A DNA stretch of 64,000 bases from Providencia burhodogranariea DSM 19968 (lineage in GTDB: Bacteria > Pseudomonadota > Gammaproteobacteria > Enterobacterales > Enterobacteriaceae). Position numbers and translations under genes: made by a program. The notes below the pieces were generated by a model. The model searched no databases, was not told the DNA's origin, and saw only the letters and a program-made list of their open reading frames with translations. The DNA lies in assembly GCF_000314855.2 (NCBI RefSeq), contig NZ_KB233222.1, positions 1,575,163 to 1,639,162 on the forward strand. Reading direction: 5' to 3'. Shown here one piece after another: positions 1-11,217 of this stretch; positions within the stretch are counted from its first letter, which is position 1, and every line of letters begins with the position of its first letter.

Positions 1-174
1 CGCATAGTGGGTTCCTCAGTGAAAAGTTATTTCTTAGTCGAAAGATCTGATCACAGAACCCGCTTTTAGTTCCCTTCTTTTTTTTGTTTTTCTTATCCCG
101 AGTTCAGGTTAGTTACGCATTTTAGCGTCATTTAATTTGATAGATGAATTATGGAAATGCCGCCAAAATAAAAA
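1..174. other. Intergenic region, partial, possible terminator
   Basis: No gene is visible. A GGGTTC (about 9-14) and GAACCC (about 56-61) pair followed by a T-rich run around 75-90 could form a long-loop hairpin, but the loop is about 40 nt and this is weak evidence for a terminator. The window edge prevents assigning a neighbouring gene. Confidence 0.3.
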
Positions 175-1077
175 CTAAAGAGCCGAACCTTGCCCACCAT
201 GGGTACTCAAATATTGATACAGGCTATTCATTCCTAACCAACGATTCTCGCACCATTGCGGTGCCAATAATGTTGGTTTTCTAGCACTAGCACAAATTCG
301 ATGATAAATAATCTCTGTTGGTGTATGACGGATCATTTCGCCAGCAGTATTGGTATATTCTTCCAGTGTAATAGATTCTAACCTACCTGCCCGCCAACTT
401 TTTGCCATGATGCTACCATCAACAATATGTAATGGATGCAATTTAATACCATCAGTACCACACTCCAACACTTTGTGCAGTGTTTCCATATTCATCGCGG
501 TATCCTCACCGGGCAAGCCACTAATCAAGTGTGTACAAACCTTTAAACCAAGCTGCCGTGCCTTAGTTGCTGTTTCTCGATAAGATGAGAAATTATGTCC
601 ACGATTGATTCGATGCAGCGTTTTATCATGTGCACTCTGTAATCCTAACTCCAACCAGATTTCATAACCTCGATCACGATAGCCACTGAGTAGAGATAAA
701 ACTTCATCTGGCACACAGTCGGGGCGAGTTCCCACACATAGCCCTACAATATCGGCTTGCCCTAGAGCTTCTTCATATAGTTTTTTTAAGATACAAACTT
801 CGGCGTAAGTACTGGTGTAAGCCTGAAAATAGGCAAGATAGCGATTTGCGCGGGTGATCTTGGTGATTTGTGAGCTAATCTGTTCACTAATAGAGTATGC
901 CGATTGGGCCTCTTCAGAAAAAGAAGCTACATTACAAAATGTACAACCACCTCGGCCAAGGATGCCATCACGATTAGGGCAGCTAAAACCGCCATGAAGG
1001 GTTATTTTATGGATTTTTTCGCCATAACGGCGCTGAAGGTCAGCGCCGAACATAGTAACAACTTCATTAAGTTGCAT
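175..1077 (-). CDS. yhcC: Radical SAM protein YhcC
   Basis: A 300-residue protein closely resembling E. coli YhcC (TIGR01212 radical SAM family), whose exact reaction is not established. Cys33, Cys45 and Cys48 form a C-x11-C-x2-C cluster-binding motif that differs from the usual C-x3-C-x2-C spacing and is typical of this subfamily. The start was set at ATG 1077 (MQLNEV) because E. coli YhcC begins MQLQKL; an in-frame TTG exists 12 nt upstream, abutting the kdsA stop. It lies directly downstream of kdsA on the same strand and may be read through from it. The family assignment is secure; the function is not known. Confidence 0.9.
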   Translation of the reverse strand: MQLNEVVTMFGADLQRRYGEKIHKITLHGGFSCPNRDGILGRGGCTFCNVASFSEEAQSAYSISEQISSQITKITRANRYLAYFQAYTSTYAEVCILKKLYEEALGQADIVGLCVGTRPDCVPDEVLSLLSGYRDRGYEIWLELGLQSAHDKTLHRINRGHNFSSYRETATKARQLGLKVCTHLISGLPGEDTAMNMETLHKVLECGTDGIKLHPLHIVDGSIMAKSWRAGRLESITLEEYTNTAGEMIRHTPTEIIYHRICASARKPTLLAPQWCENRWLGMNSLYQYLSTHGGQGSAL

Positions 1078-1089
1078 AGTAAATAGCAA

Positions 1090-1977
<888 letters not shown>

Positions 1978-1988
1978 CTATGCATAAA

Positions 1989-2798
1989 TTAATGTAATAC
2001 TACTGGATGATTATCTAATGAATATATCTGAATTTTAATCATCTCAGAAATAGGATCTTCTGGGCATTGTTCAATAAAATAATTTAAATCACTTAATGCT
2101 ACATGATTGCAGTCTAAATGCGCGAGGATTAAGCCACGATCGCGAATTTCATATGGATTATCAGGATCAAGTGTCAATAACGTCTCACAAACTCGTAATG
2201 CTAATTCCATCTTTTTCTCTTCCATCAAGGAAGCTTTTAGTGTGTCGAATAACTTACGAATGATCACGCGATTTTCAGCAACATCAAGTTGGCTATCATC
2301 CAATTCAGAATAAGGATCAACGGTCCCTTTTAGCCAGAGATTCAATGTGTGCCACGATAGAGTTTCCCCGTTCGCGGGATTAATAAACCATTGAGAACCG
2401 TCTTCTCTTTGCCCAGACAGCAACAGCTGTGTGGGAAATACTGCGGGTTCAATATCAATCTCTAGCTGTTCAGCAATATAGAGAAGAATAGAACCGAGTG
2501 AAGCTGGAGTTCCGCGCTTAGAGAGCAATACCTTATCTAACCAAAGCATATCAGATAATGAATAAATACCATCTGCCCCACTGAATTGCCATTGGCGATA
2601 AAATAACGTCAATAATTGGTTAATTCTGCTTTCATTATCTACATGTGTATCAATGACCGCTTTAGCAGCATTGACCAAGCTATCTAATTGAGCTTGAACA
2701 TGCATAAGTGGAAAGTCTACACGGATATTCTGTGAGACCATCATAATACCTTCACTCAAAGGTATTTTGTTAAATTCAATATTTGCTATGGTTTTCAT
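1989..2798 (-). CDS. sirB1: SirB1 family protein (YchA)
   Basis: A 269-residue SirB1/YchA protein with a transglutaminase-like N-terminal half (about 30-165) and a TPR-like helical C-terminus (about 190-265). Its molecular role is unresolved, although homologues consistently sit in the hemA-prfA-prmC-kdsA cluster. The start ATG at 2798 is preceded by GGAAGAG at good spacing, 15 nt after prmC. In E. coli a sirB2 membrane-protein gene lies between prmC and sirB1; here it is absent and the two genes are directly adjacent. Confidence 0.9.
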   Translation of the reverse strand: MKTIANIEFNKIPLSEGIMMVSQNIRVDFPLMHVQAQLDSLVNAAKAVIDTHVDNESRINQLLTLFYRQWQFSGADGIYSLSDMLWLDKVLLSKRGTPASLGSILLYIAEQLEIDIEPAVFPTQLLLSGQREDGSQWFINPANGETLSWHTLNLWLKGTVDPYSELDDSQLDVAENRVIIRKLFDTLKASLMEEKKMELALRVCETLLTLDPDNPYEIRDRGLILAHLDCNHVALSDLNYFIEQCPEDPISEMIKIQIYSLDNHPVVLH

Positions 2799-2813
2799 TA
2801 CTCTTCCACTGCT

Positions 2814-3656
2814 TTATTCCACCGAATCATCCCATTGCCCTAGCGAAATTCTATCTCGACCACCATAATCTTGGCAGGTTTCAACATTACTATATCCACA
2901 TTGCTTAAATAATTCACGAACGGCAGCGCCTTGCTGCCAGCCATGCTCAACAAGCAACCAGCCTTGACCTTTCAGATGTGTTTTCGCCCCAGACACAATA
3001 TGTGCTAAATCAGACAACCCTTGATTATCTGCTACTAATGCAGTTAACGGTTCGAATCTTACATCACCTTGTTGAAGATGATAGTCATTTTCATCAATAT
3101 AAGGTGGATTACTCACAATCATATCAAATTGTTTGGTAGAAAGTGAGGTGAACCAATCACTTTGTAGAAACTGCACGTTTTTAATGGCTAGACGCTGCTG
3201 ATTCCGTTTTGCTAAAGACACTGCGTCAGGATTAAAATCAACACCAATAATTGCACTTTCGGGACATTCAGAAGCGAGAGCTAATGCAATTGCTCCAGTC
3301 CCTGTACCAAGATCAAGAATTTGACAAGCTTTCTTAGGAAGACGAGCTAATGCCTGCTCAACGAGACATTCCGTATCAGGACGAGGAATTAATGTGGCCG
3401 GTGAAACGAATAAAGGTAAAGACCAAAATTCGCGTTCACCAATTAAATAGGCAATGGGTTCACCTTGCTCACGGCGTTGCAATAACAACTCTAGTGCTGA
3501 GATTTCTGGTACCTTAAGCTTTGTCTCTGCAAAAGCAAAAATAAAAGTACGGCTCTGCCCTGTAATATGTTGAAGCAGAATTTCAGCATCTCGTTTTGCA
3601 CTGTCGCTCGTTGACAGCCTAGCAATAGCTAAGTTAACCCATTCGCCGTACTGCAT
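2814..3656 (-). CDS. prmC: Release factor glutamine methyltransferase
   Basis: PrmC (HemK) uses S-adenosylmethionine to N5-methylate the glutamine of the GGQ motif in release factors RF1 and RF2, increasing termination efficiency. The 280-aa protein has an N-terminal helical domain (1-85), the SAM-binding LGTGTGAIAL at 116-125 and the catalytic NPPY at 183-186. The start overlaps the prfA stop (TAATG), so it is probably translationally coupled to prfA, whose product is its substrate. Confidence 0.96.
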   Translation of the reverse strand: MQYGEWVNLAIARLSTSDSAKRDAEILLQHITGQSRTFIFAFAETKLKVPEISALELLLQRREQGEPIAYLIGEREFWSLPLFVSPATLIPRPDTECLVEQALARLPKKACQILDLGTGTGAIALALASECPESAIIGVDFNPDAVSLAKRNQQRLAIKNVQFLQSDWFTSLSTKQFDMIVSNPPYIDENDYHLQQGDVRFEPLTALVADNQGLSDLAHIVSGAKTHLKGQGWLLVEHGWQQGAAVRELFKQCGYSNVETCQDYGGRDRISLGQWDDSVE

Positions 3657-4738
3657 TAGTCCTGCTCAGATAAAGCAGAAAGTTGATCAGCTTGATATTC
3701 ATTAATAATTGGCTGAATTAACGTATCTATTTTGCCTTCCATCACTTCGTCTAAACGATAAAGCGTTAAATTAATGCGGTGATCTGTCACACGGCCTTGA
3801 GGGAAGTTATAAGTACGGATACGGTCTGAACGATCACCTGAACCTAACAAGTTACGACGTTCAGTGGCTTCAGCTGCTTGACGCTTAGCCATTTCAGCTT
3901 GACGAATACGTGAGCCTAATACTGACATCGCCTTCGCTTTGTTTTTATGCTGAGAACGTTCATCCTGACACTCAACCACAATACCCGTTGGGATATGGGT
4001 AATACGAATAGCAGAATCAGTGGTGTTGACGTGCTGACCACCAGCACCAGAAGAACGAAAAGTATCAATGCGTAAATCCGCAGGGCTGATTTCAGGTAAT
4101 TCTGCTTCTGGCAGTTCAGGTAAGATAGCGACTGTGCATGCTGAGGTATGAATGCGTCCCTGAGATTCTGTTTCAGGAACACGTTGAACACGGTGACCGC
4201 CTGATTCAAATTTCAAACGACCATAAACGCTATCACCTGAAATTTTTGCAATAACTTCTTTAAAACCACCGTGCTCACCATCACTGGTGCTCATCAATTC
4301 AACCCGCCAACGGTTTGCTTCTGCAAAACGGCTATACATACGGAATAAATCACCGGCGAAAATAGCGGCTTCATCACCACCTGCTCCAGCTCGAATTTCG
4401 AGGAAACAGTTATATTCATCATCGGGATCTTTTGGCAATAATAATAATTGTAAATGCTGTTCAAGCTCTTCATTTCGAACTTTAGCATCTTTTAGCTCTT
4501 CTTGAGCCATTTCTTTCATTTCAGGGTCATCTAACAGCATTTCTGCGGTTTCGATATCGTCCTGCACTGTCTGCCATGCTGAAAAACATTTTGCGACATC
4601 TGTCAGTTGAGCATATTCTTTTGATAAGGCACGAAAACGCCCCTGATCAGCAATCACACCTGCATCAGCAAGATGTGCCTGAATTTCTTCATAGCGTTCC
4701 TGTAATGCTTCCAGTTTTGCGACAATAGAAGGCTTCAT
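3656..4738 (-). CDS. prfA: Peptide chain release factor 1
   Basis: RF1 recognises UAA and UAG in the ribosomal A site and triggers peptidyl-tRNA hydrolysis. The protein is 360 aa, the standard length. GGQ is at 233-235 (methylated by the adjacent PrmC). The codon-recognition tripeptide, P-x-T in RF1, is Pro-Glu-Thr at 188-190, where E. coli has Pro-Ala-Thr. It sits 31 nt downstream of hemA and overlaps prmC. Confidence 0.98.
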   Translation of the reverse strand: MKPSIVAKLEALQERYEEIQAHLADAGVIADQGRFRALSKEYAQLTDVAKCFSAWQTVQDDIETAEMLLDDPEMKEMAQEELKDAKVRNEELEQHLQLLLLPKDPDDEYNCFLEIRAGAGGDEAAIFAGDLFRMYSRFAEANRWRVELMSTSDGEHGGFKEVIAKISGDSVYGRLKFESGGHRVQRVPETESQGRIHTSACTVAILPELPEAELPEISPADLRIDTFRSSGAGGQHVNTTDSAIRITHIPTGIVVECQDERSQHKNKAKAMSVLGSRIRQAEMAKRQAAEATERRNLLGSGDRSDRIRTYNFPQGRVTDHRINLTLYRLDEVMEGKIDTLIQPIINEYQADQLSALSEQD

Positions 4739-4769
4739 TCGTTATATCAGACCTATGATTAAAATGTGG

Positions 4770-6032
4770 TTATTGATGGTTCAGCCCTAAGCTGTCCCTA
4801 AGTAGATTCAGACGTTCCAAGTCACCATCTCCAGCTGCTTGCTGTAAAGATTTAGTCGGTGCATGGATCAGGCGATTGGTCAATTGTTGGGTAAGTTGTG
4901 TGATAACTTGTTCAGGATCAGCACCCTGACTTATTGCCGCTAGTGCTTTTTCTGCCATACCCGCGCGGACTGCCTCAGCCTGCTCTCTGTAATCGCGAAT
5001 TGTAGACACTGCGGCTTGTGAGCGCAACCAATCCATGAAATGGTTGCTTTCTTGTTCAACGATAAATTCAGCTTCAACAGCAGCAGCTTTACGCTGTTCA
5101 AGGTTTTGCTGAATGATAGACTCAAGATCATCTACTGTATAGAGATAGACATCACTGAGTTTTTCAACGTCTTGCTCGATATCGCGAGGTACTGCAATAT
5201 CAATTAATAACATCGGTTTACTACGACGAGCTTTCATGGCTCGTTCAACCATGCCTTTACCTATAATCGGTAGTGGGCTTGCGGTCGAACTGATTACGAT
5301 ATCTGCTTGAGACAGCCGAGTATCAATATCAGATAACGTAATAACTTCGGCATTTACTTCATTCGCTAGCAATTGAGCTCGTTCGCGAGTACGGTTAGCT
5401 ATCATCATATGTTGAACACCATGATCACGTAAGTGCCGTGCAACAAGTTCAATAGTTTCTCCTGCTCCCACCAACAAAATATTCAAATGTTTGAGTGATT
5501 CGAATATTTGTCTTGCAAGAGTACAAGCTGCAAATGCAACAGAAACCGCATTTGCACCTATTTCTGTTTCGGTACGAACACGTTTTGCCACAGAAAACGA
5601 TTTTTGAAATAAACGCTCTAACTCACTTGATAACGAATGGTTATCTTGAGAAAGCGCAAATGCTTTTTTTACCTGCCCAAGAATTTGAGGTTCACCAAGT
5701 ACTAGAGAATCTAATCCACTAGCAACACGCATAAGATGACTCACTGCTTGGTCACCTTCATGCCAATACAAACTTGGTTTTAAATCTTTATGTGTAATCT
5801 CGTGAAACTCACATAACCATTGGGTAAGTTGTTCTTGCGCTTTTTCATGTGAATCAATACTTAAATACAGCTCAGTCCTATTACAGGTGGACAGCACAAC
5901 GCCACCGCTAACTTGAGGTTGCTTTAGTAAGTCCTCAAGTGCATGGTCTATTTTTTCAGGCCCGAAAGTTACCCGCTCACGTAGGGCAACAGGCGCCGTT
6001 TTATGATTAATGCCTAAGGCTAATAGAGTCAT
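4770..6032 (-). CDS. hemA: Glutamyl-tRNA reductase
   Basis: HemA reduces glutamyl-tRNA(Glu) with NADPH to glutamate-1-semialdehyde, the first committed and rate-setting step of tetrapyrrole (heme, siroheme) synthesis by the C5 route. The protein has 420 residues; the catalytic Cys50 sits in [11 protein letters not shown], the NADPH-binding GAGET is at 189-193, and the C-terminal dimerisation domain follows. It heads the prfA-prmC-sirB1-kdsA run and is divergent from lolB across about 700 bp. Its 5' leader carries a 17-nt sequence complementary to the core of the RyhB RNA encoded at 49694-49791 (see findings). Confidence 0.98.
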   Translation of the reverse strand: MTLLALGINHKTAPVALRERVTFGPEKIDHALEDLLKQPQVSGGVVLSTCNRTELYLSIDSHEKAQEQLTQWLCEFHEITHKDLKPSLYWHEGDQAVSHLMRVASGLDSLVLGEPQILGQVKKAFALSQDNHSLSSELERLFQKSFSVAKRVRTETEIGANAVSVAFAACTLARQIFESLKHLNILLVGAGETIELVARHLRDHGVQHMMIANRTRERAQLLANEVNAEVITLSDIDTRLSQADIVISSTASPLPIIGKGMVERAMKARRSKPMLLIDIAVPRDIEQDVEKLSDVYLYTVDDLESIIQQNLEQRKAAAVEAEFIVEQESNHFMDWLRSQAAVSTIRDYREQAEAVRAGMAEKALAAISQGADPEQVITQLTQQLTNRLIHAPTKSLQQAAGDGDLERLNLLRDSLGLNHQ

Positions 6033-6043
6033 TGTGCTTAACT

Positions 6044-6060
6044 ACATTGCTCACATTGCT
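6044..6060 (-). promoter_or_regulatory. Predicted RyhB pairing site in hemA leader
   Basis: On the mRNA strand this reads AGCAATGTGAGCAATGT, the exact reverse complement of 17 contiguous nt of the RyhB core (49733-49749). It covers positions -28 to -12 relative to the hemA start codon, inside the ribosome footprint. A match of this length is not expected by chance in 64 kb. A CAGTAG/CTACTG hairpin (6071-6091) lies just upstream in the leader. Confidence 0.7.
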
Positions 6061-6731
6061 AATTATTATTCAGTAGGAAATAGCACTACTGTTATTTGTT
6101 TACCGACTATTGTAAATGATTCGAGGCTAGCTTTCCATGATCAGCGAATAGCGAAAGTCATGAAAGAAGACCAACACCAAATATTTATAGAATAAGCTAG
6201 GATAAAACAAGACAGTATCAACATTATTTGTGTCGTTATTTTACACCGCTTTGTCATACGGATATATTGTTTTTTACTGTGTGTATGCCGTAAATAACTC
6301 AATATGCATGTAGACAACAACCCAAGATATCCTGATCAACATAGCTAAAGTCTATGGTTCGGCAAGCTAAATTTTTTTAGCTGTTGATTTCTGAGTAAAA
6401 ATAGTTATAAAAGATGACTATTCCCAAAAAGAACCGGTTACAAAAAGATATATACAGAATGCAATTATTTCACACATTAAGCAAATGGTTATAACGTAAT
6501 TAATAATTGTATTGATAGGCAAACCTACCGCAATCTGATTGATAATTTAACTTTTTTCACGCAATATTTTGTGTATCTAGGCTTTTGCTCTAATGCTCTA
6601 TATGATAATTAGCCTTTAAAAAGGTTTAGATATTTTCCTTAACCACGATAACGCGTTACACTTCGGTTCGCGTCGCCACTTATTAGAGACGTAATCCCGT
6701 ATTTTCAACTAGATGATTTTTGAGAGTCGTT
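6061..6731. other. Long hemA-lolB divergent intergenic region
   Basis: About 670 bp of AT-rich sequence between the two divergent operons. It must hold the hemA and lolB promoters, but I cannot place -35/-10 elements with confidence. The short reading frames here have no protein-like features. No tRNA or strong terminator was seen apart from the CAGTAG/CTACTG hairpin at 6071-6091. Confidence 0.5.
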
Positions 6732-7394
6732 ATGCAACTTTCCACTACTTGCTCTTCATTTCGTTCTTCAACCACTCGTGGTTTTTGGCGCTTACTCCCA
6801 TTAGCAAGCCTATTTCTGACTGCCTGTGTGACTACTCAACAAACAACAACGTCTGGTACTGGGTCAGTCTCCGACCCACAATGGAGAGCACATTTAGAAG
6901 AGCTGCATGCACTGCGTAATTATCAGACTCGCGGCTCTTTTGTTTACAATAATGGTGAAACTAAAACATATGCAAAATTTTTCTGGCAACAATATACCCC
7001 CGAAAAATACCGTTTATTACTGACTAATCCGTTAGGCAGCCGAGAGTTAGAACTTACCGTTGAACCTGATTTAGCACGCCTAACAACCAAAGATGGTCAA
7101 ACACACATGAGTGATGAGCCTTCTGAGTTAATTTATCAACTAACGGGAATGGAAATTCCACTTGATGACCTCACTGAATGGCTGACAGGATCACCTGGAC
7201 GTGCGACTGAATTCACACTCGATGAAAATAATCTATTGAAATCCGTTACTTTTGAACAAAATGGCGAAAAATGGCAGCTCAGCTATCTTTCTTATGATAA
7301 AAACACCACACCAATGCTGCCAAGTAATCTAGAATTACGTCAAGGTACACGTTTAATTAAATTAAAAATGGATAGCTGGACTTTACAAAAATGA
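6732..7394 (+). CDS. lolB: Outer membrane lipoprotein receptor LolB
   Basis: LolB accepts lipoproteins from the periplasmic carrier LolA and inserts them into the inner leaflet of the outer membrane. The 220-residue precursor has a signal peptide ending in the lipobox LTAC (Cys32 of the ATG 6732 start), after which the mature lipoprotein matches E. coli LolB throughout (for example RFFWQQ and LLLTNPLGS-type blocks). A TTG 12 nt upstream also opens the frame; the ATG is the likelier start. The stop overlaps the ispE start by 4 nt. Confidence 0.95.
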   Translation: MQLSTTCSSFRSSTTRGFWRLLPLASLFLTACVTTQQTTTSGTGSVSDPQWRAHLEELHALRNYQTRGSFVYNNGETKTYAKFFWQQYTPEKYRLLLTNPLGSRELELTVEPDLARLTTKDGQTHMSDEPSELIYQLTGMEIPLDDLTEWLTGSPGRATEFTLDENNLLKSVTFEQNGEKWQLSYLSYDKNTTPMLPSNLELRQGTRLIKLKMDSWTLQK

Positions 7395-8269
7395 CGTTAA
7401 CTTGGCCTTCTCCCGCAAAACTTAATCTGTTTCTCTACATTACTGGCCGTAGAACTGATGGTTATCATGAACTACAAACACTGTTTCAATTTCTAGATTA
7501 TGGTGACGAAATTACAGTAACTACGCGACCAGATAATCAGATTAATTTACTTACGCCTATGGAAGGCATCGAACAAGAACAAAATTTAATCATTAAAGCA
7601 GCTCGGTTATTACAACGTTATTGTCACGAAACCCTAGGTCATAAAGCATCACTTGGCGCAGACATCAGTATTTTTAAAATTTTACCTATGGGTGGTGGCA
7701 TTGGTGGTGGTTCATCCAATGCAGCAACCATTCTGATTGCTTTAAATGAGCATTGGGGAACGAAAGTCTCTGATGATATACTTGCAGAGCTAGGTAAAAG
7801 TCTCGGTGCTGATATTCCTGTCTTCGTTAGAGGGCATGCTGCTTTTGCTGAAGGTATTGGTGAAATTCTGACCCCTGCGTCACCTAAAGAGAAATGGTAT
7901 TTGGTTGCACATCCCGGAATTGAAATCTCAACCCCGATGATCTTCACAGATCCGCAATTAAATAGAAATTCTCCAAAACGCTCACTAGCCGCACTGTTAC
8001 TGGCTCCGTACGCAAATGATTGCGAACCAATCGCAAGAAAACGTTTTCGTGAGGTTGAACAGCTCGTTTCTTGGCTGTTACAATATGCTCCGTCTCGCCT
8101 GACTGGAACTGGTGCTTGTGTTTTTTCTGAATTTGAAACTCAAGCCGATGCCCTTAAGGTGTTAAATAAAGCCCCATCGTGGGTGCATGGATTCATTGCT
8201 CAAGGGTTGAATGAATCCCCGTTGCACAGATTCCGCGCTGGGATAACCCGTGTATTGCGCCAACAATGA
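7391..8269 (+). CDS. ispE: 4-diphosphocytidyl-2-C-methyl-D-erythritol kinase
   Basis: IspE phosphorylates CDP-methylerythritol at the 2-hydroxyl, the GHMP-kinase step of the MEP isoprenoid pathway. The 292-residue protein has the substrate-side Lys10, the glycine-rich ATP loop at 99-111 ([13 protein letters not shown]) and catalytic Asp141. The ATGA overlap with lolB indicates translational coupling, and prs follows 67 nt later, the same order as E. coli. Confidence 0.97.
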   Translation: MTLTWPSPAKLNLFLYITGRRTDGYHELQTLFQFLDYGDEITVTTRPDNQINLLTPMEGIEQEQNLIIKAARLLQRYCHETLGHKASLGADISIFKILPMGGGIGGGSSNAATILIALNEHWGTKVSDDILAELGKSLGADIPVFVRGHAAFAEGIGEILTPASPKEKWYLVAHPGIEISTPMIFTDPQLNRNSPKRSLAALLLAPYANDCEPIARKRFREVEQLVSWLLQYAPSRLTGTGACVFSEFETQADALKVLNKAPSWVHGFIAQGLNESPLHRFRAGITRVLRQQ

Positions 8270-8282
8270 GTACGATTTTTGA

Positions 8283-9284
<1,002 letters not shown>

Positions 9285-9292
9285 GATTTTTT

Positions 9293-9312
9293 GCGAGGTA
9301 GTAATACCTCGC
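9293..9312 (+). terminator. Hairpin just after prs
   Basis: GCGAGGTA and TACCTCGC form a perfect 8-bp stem with a GTAA loop 9 nt after the prs stop. It lacks a clear U-run, so it may be a 3'-end stabiliser rather than a terminator. Confidence 0.5.
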
Positions 9313-9461
9313 TTATACCCTAAGATTTGCTGTTGTGAAATATAGATACTACTGGTTCTGGTGATATCTATTGATGCTTTATCTACAACAGATTTCATAC
9401 AACCTAAAGTATTATGGGTATATTTTGGCCGCCCCGTATATTAATGAAATGTCATGAATTA

Positions 9462-9504
9462 AATAAAGCCTCTACAGTTGATATTCAACTGTAGAGGCTT
9501 TATT
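9462..9504. terminator. Strong bidirectional terminator
   Basis: A perfect 20-bp stem around a TAT loop: AATAAAGCCTCTACAGTTGA at 9462-9481 pairs with 9485-9504. The A/T-rich ends give U-runs on both strands, so it can stop prs transcription and, on the other strand, transcription leaving ychH. Confidence 0.85.
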
Positions 9505-9514
9505 GTTTTATATG

Positions 9515-9605
9515 ACCCGTCCTAAATAAGGTTGACACTTTTCCAACTTAAAATTGGAGAGTGTAATGAAACCAACAAGTAAACGAGCTCAACCTGATTA
9601 TTAAA
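9515..9605 (+). mobile_element. Insertion sequence left-end remnant
   Basis: After the terminator comes an end-like stretch (CCTAAATAAGGTTGACAC) and a 12-codon frame starting at ATG 9566 (MKPTSKRAQPDY, then stop), with GGAGAG as a ribosome site. A basic short N-terminus directly behind such an end is typical of IS3-family OrfA genes. Everything after the stop is AT-rich and unrecognisable, so only the left end survives. The family assignment is inferred from pattern alone. Confidence 0.4.
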
Positions 9606-9889
9606 AAATACATTAACGCTTTCGCTTAATATAGCGACATATTTGAAATCACACGATAAAATTACATAATCTAAATAAAAAAATCACCAAACAGTGACTT
9701 AACATTGATATCTGCAAAGAAGAAAACGAGATAATAAATAGGACTTAGTTTTTAATTTGCCTCATAACGAAAGAGTGAGTCTCACGTACAATGAAACCAC
9801 TCTTTTGGATTAGGCATTACCACTTAAAATTATGACCGCGTATCAATTTTTCATAATGTTCTGCATATTTAATGCAATTAAAATAATCA
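9606..9889. other. AT-rich intergenic, no gene seen
   Basis: No protein-like frame. An imperfect CACTCTTTT/AAAGAGTG pairing around 9769-9808 could form a hairpin downstream of ychH. Confidence 0.4.
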
Positions 9890-10162
9890 TTATGGATATC
9901 GATGGTTGTCATTATTTGAATGACGATAATGTTTTATCAGCCAGTAACGGTCAGCAACTTTTTCTCTGCTGCTTATTCTTGCTCCAACGAGCCAAACTAC
10001 AGCGCCAAGGAAGATACCGAATAAAGATCCCATCGTAATGATTTCAGGTAAATTAAGGCTAAACACATGAGATGATAAGTTAATTGCAATACTACCAATC
10101 ATTCCTATTAGCCCTATGACCATCAAAATATTACCAAGCAATACAATAGTTTTTCGTTTCAT
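9890..10162 (-). CDS. ychH: Stress-induced membrane protein YchH
   Basis: A 90-residue inner-membrane protein with two hydrophobic segments (about 7-27 and 39-60) and a basic cytoplasmic tail. It is collinear with E. coli YchH, which is induced by several stresses and affects stress tolerance and biofilm by an unknown mechanism. As in E. coli it sits between prs and pth and is divergent from pth. Confidence 0.85.
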   Translation of the reverse strand: MKRKTIVLLGNILMVIGLIGMIGSIAINLSSHVFSLNLPEIITMGSLFGIFLGAVVWLVGARISSREKVADRYWLIKHYRHSNNDNHRYP

Positions 10163-10505
10163 ATCTACCTCCTATATCAGTAGACTGATAAGCAAACATA
10201 TGTGAAAACTTCGGAAAATTCATATCTAGATGTCATTATTATAGTGCAATAAACAAAATTATTTGCGATGGGTATCACAAGGAGAGACTTTATCTATTAT
10301 TTCTATACAAAAGATGCTTTTTTATAAAAACACTAATTTTGATGATTTTTCTAGGAAGTAAGTTCTTTCCTCTTCACCAAGTGAGGGATTTACAATGAGA
10401 TTGTTAAATGACACGGTGACTTTATATATTTCAATTTTGTAGATCCTATCCTCACAAGGTAAACTAAGTATTATTTTTGACTAATCTGACAGTGAAATAG
10501 TAACC
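10163..10505. other. ychH-pth divergent promoter region
   Basis: About 340 bp, AT-rich, with no reading frame of note. It must contain the ychH and pth promoters; no operator or hairpin stood out. Confidence 0.4.
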
Positions 10506-11096
10506 GTGAGCAAAATAAAACTAATTGTTGGCCTTGCCAATCCAGGTGCTGAATACGCCCAAACTCGTCATAACGCAGGCGCATGGTATGTTGATCTTCT
10601 TGCTGATCGCCATAACCAACCGCTTAAAGAAGAAGCAAAATTTTTTGGCTACACCGCTCGCATTAATATCAATGGTAATGATGTGCGCCTTCTCGTACCA
10701 ACCACTTTTATGAATTTAAGTGGTAAGTCGGTATTGGCTATCGCCAATTTTTATCGTATTAATCCCGATGAAATATTAGTTGCCCATGATGAATTAGATT
10801 TGCCTCCCGGGGTGGCTAAAATGAAGTTAGGCGGAAGTAATGGTGGTCACAATGGCCTCAAAGATATTCAGAGTAAATTTAGTAATAACCCTAACTTTTA
10901 TCGTTTACGTATTGGCATTGGCCATCCCGGTGATAAAAACAAAGTCGTCGGTTTTGTGCTTGGTAAACCACCTTCATCTGAACAAAAACTAATAGATGAA
11001 GCTATAGATGAATCGTTAAGATGTACTGATATCTTACTCAATGAAGGCATGGATAAAGCGATAAATCGGCTGCATAGCTTTAAGGCAACTGTTTAA
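10506..11096 (+). CDS. pth: Peptidyl-tRNA hydrolase
   Basis: Pth cleaves the ester bond of peptidyl-tRNAs that drop off stalled ribosomes, recycling tRNA. The 196-residue protein has the family catalytic set Asn12, His22, Asp95 and Asn116 in the expected contexts ([36 protein letters not shown]). It starts at GTG ([10 protein letters not shown]). ychF follows on the same strand 121 nt later, the conserved pth-ychF pairing. Confidence 0.97.
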   Translation: MSKIKLIVGLANPGAEYAQTRHNAGAWYVDLLADRHNQPLKEEAKFFGYTARININGNDVRLLVPTTFMNLSGKSVLAIANFYRINPDEILVAHDELDLPPGVAKMKLGGSNGGHNGLKDIQSKFSNNPNFYRLRIGIGHPGDKNKVVGFVLGKPPSSEQKLIDEAIDESLRCTDILLNEGMDKAINRLHSFKATV

Positions 11097-11217
11097 AACA
11101 GAGTGACGCTAAGAGTTCATTTCATCAAAATCAACTTTTTGTGTATAATCAGCGCCAATTTTCTAACATTCAGGAGCAGCGCTCGCCTGCCCCTTGCTAT
11201 TTTAAGGTGAGAAACAT

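Noticed and set aside
3916-4209. 97-aa minus-strand frame inside prfA
   Set aside because: It is an out-of-frame reading of the same strand as RF1, which is a well-matched real gene.
6010-6195. A second RyhB-like RNA on the plus strand in the hemA leader, given the matching 17-mer, a hairpin (6071-6091) and TTATTTGTTT after it
   Set aside because: Only the core 17 nt match; the conserved flank TTCCAG and a strong terminator are absent. A pairing site on the hemA mRNA explains the match better, though I keep it as an alternative.
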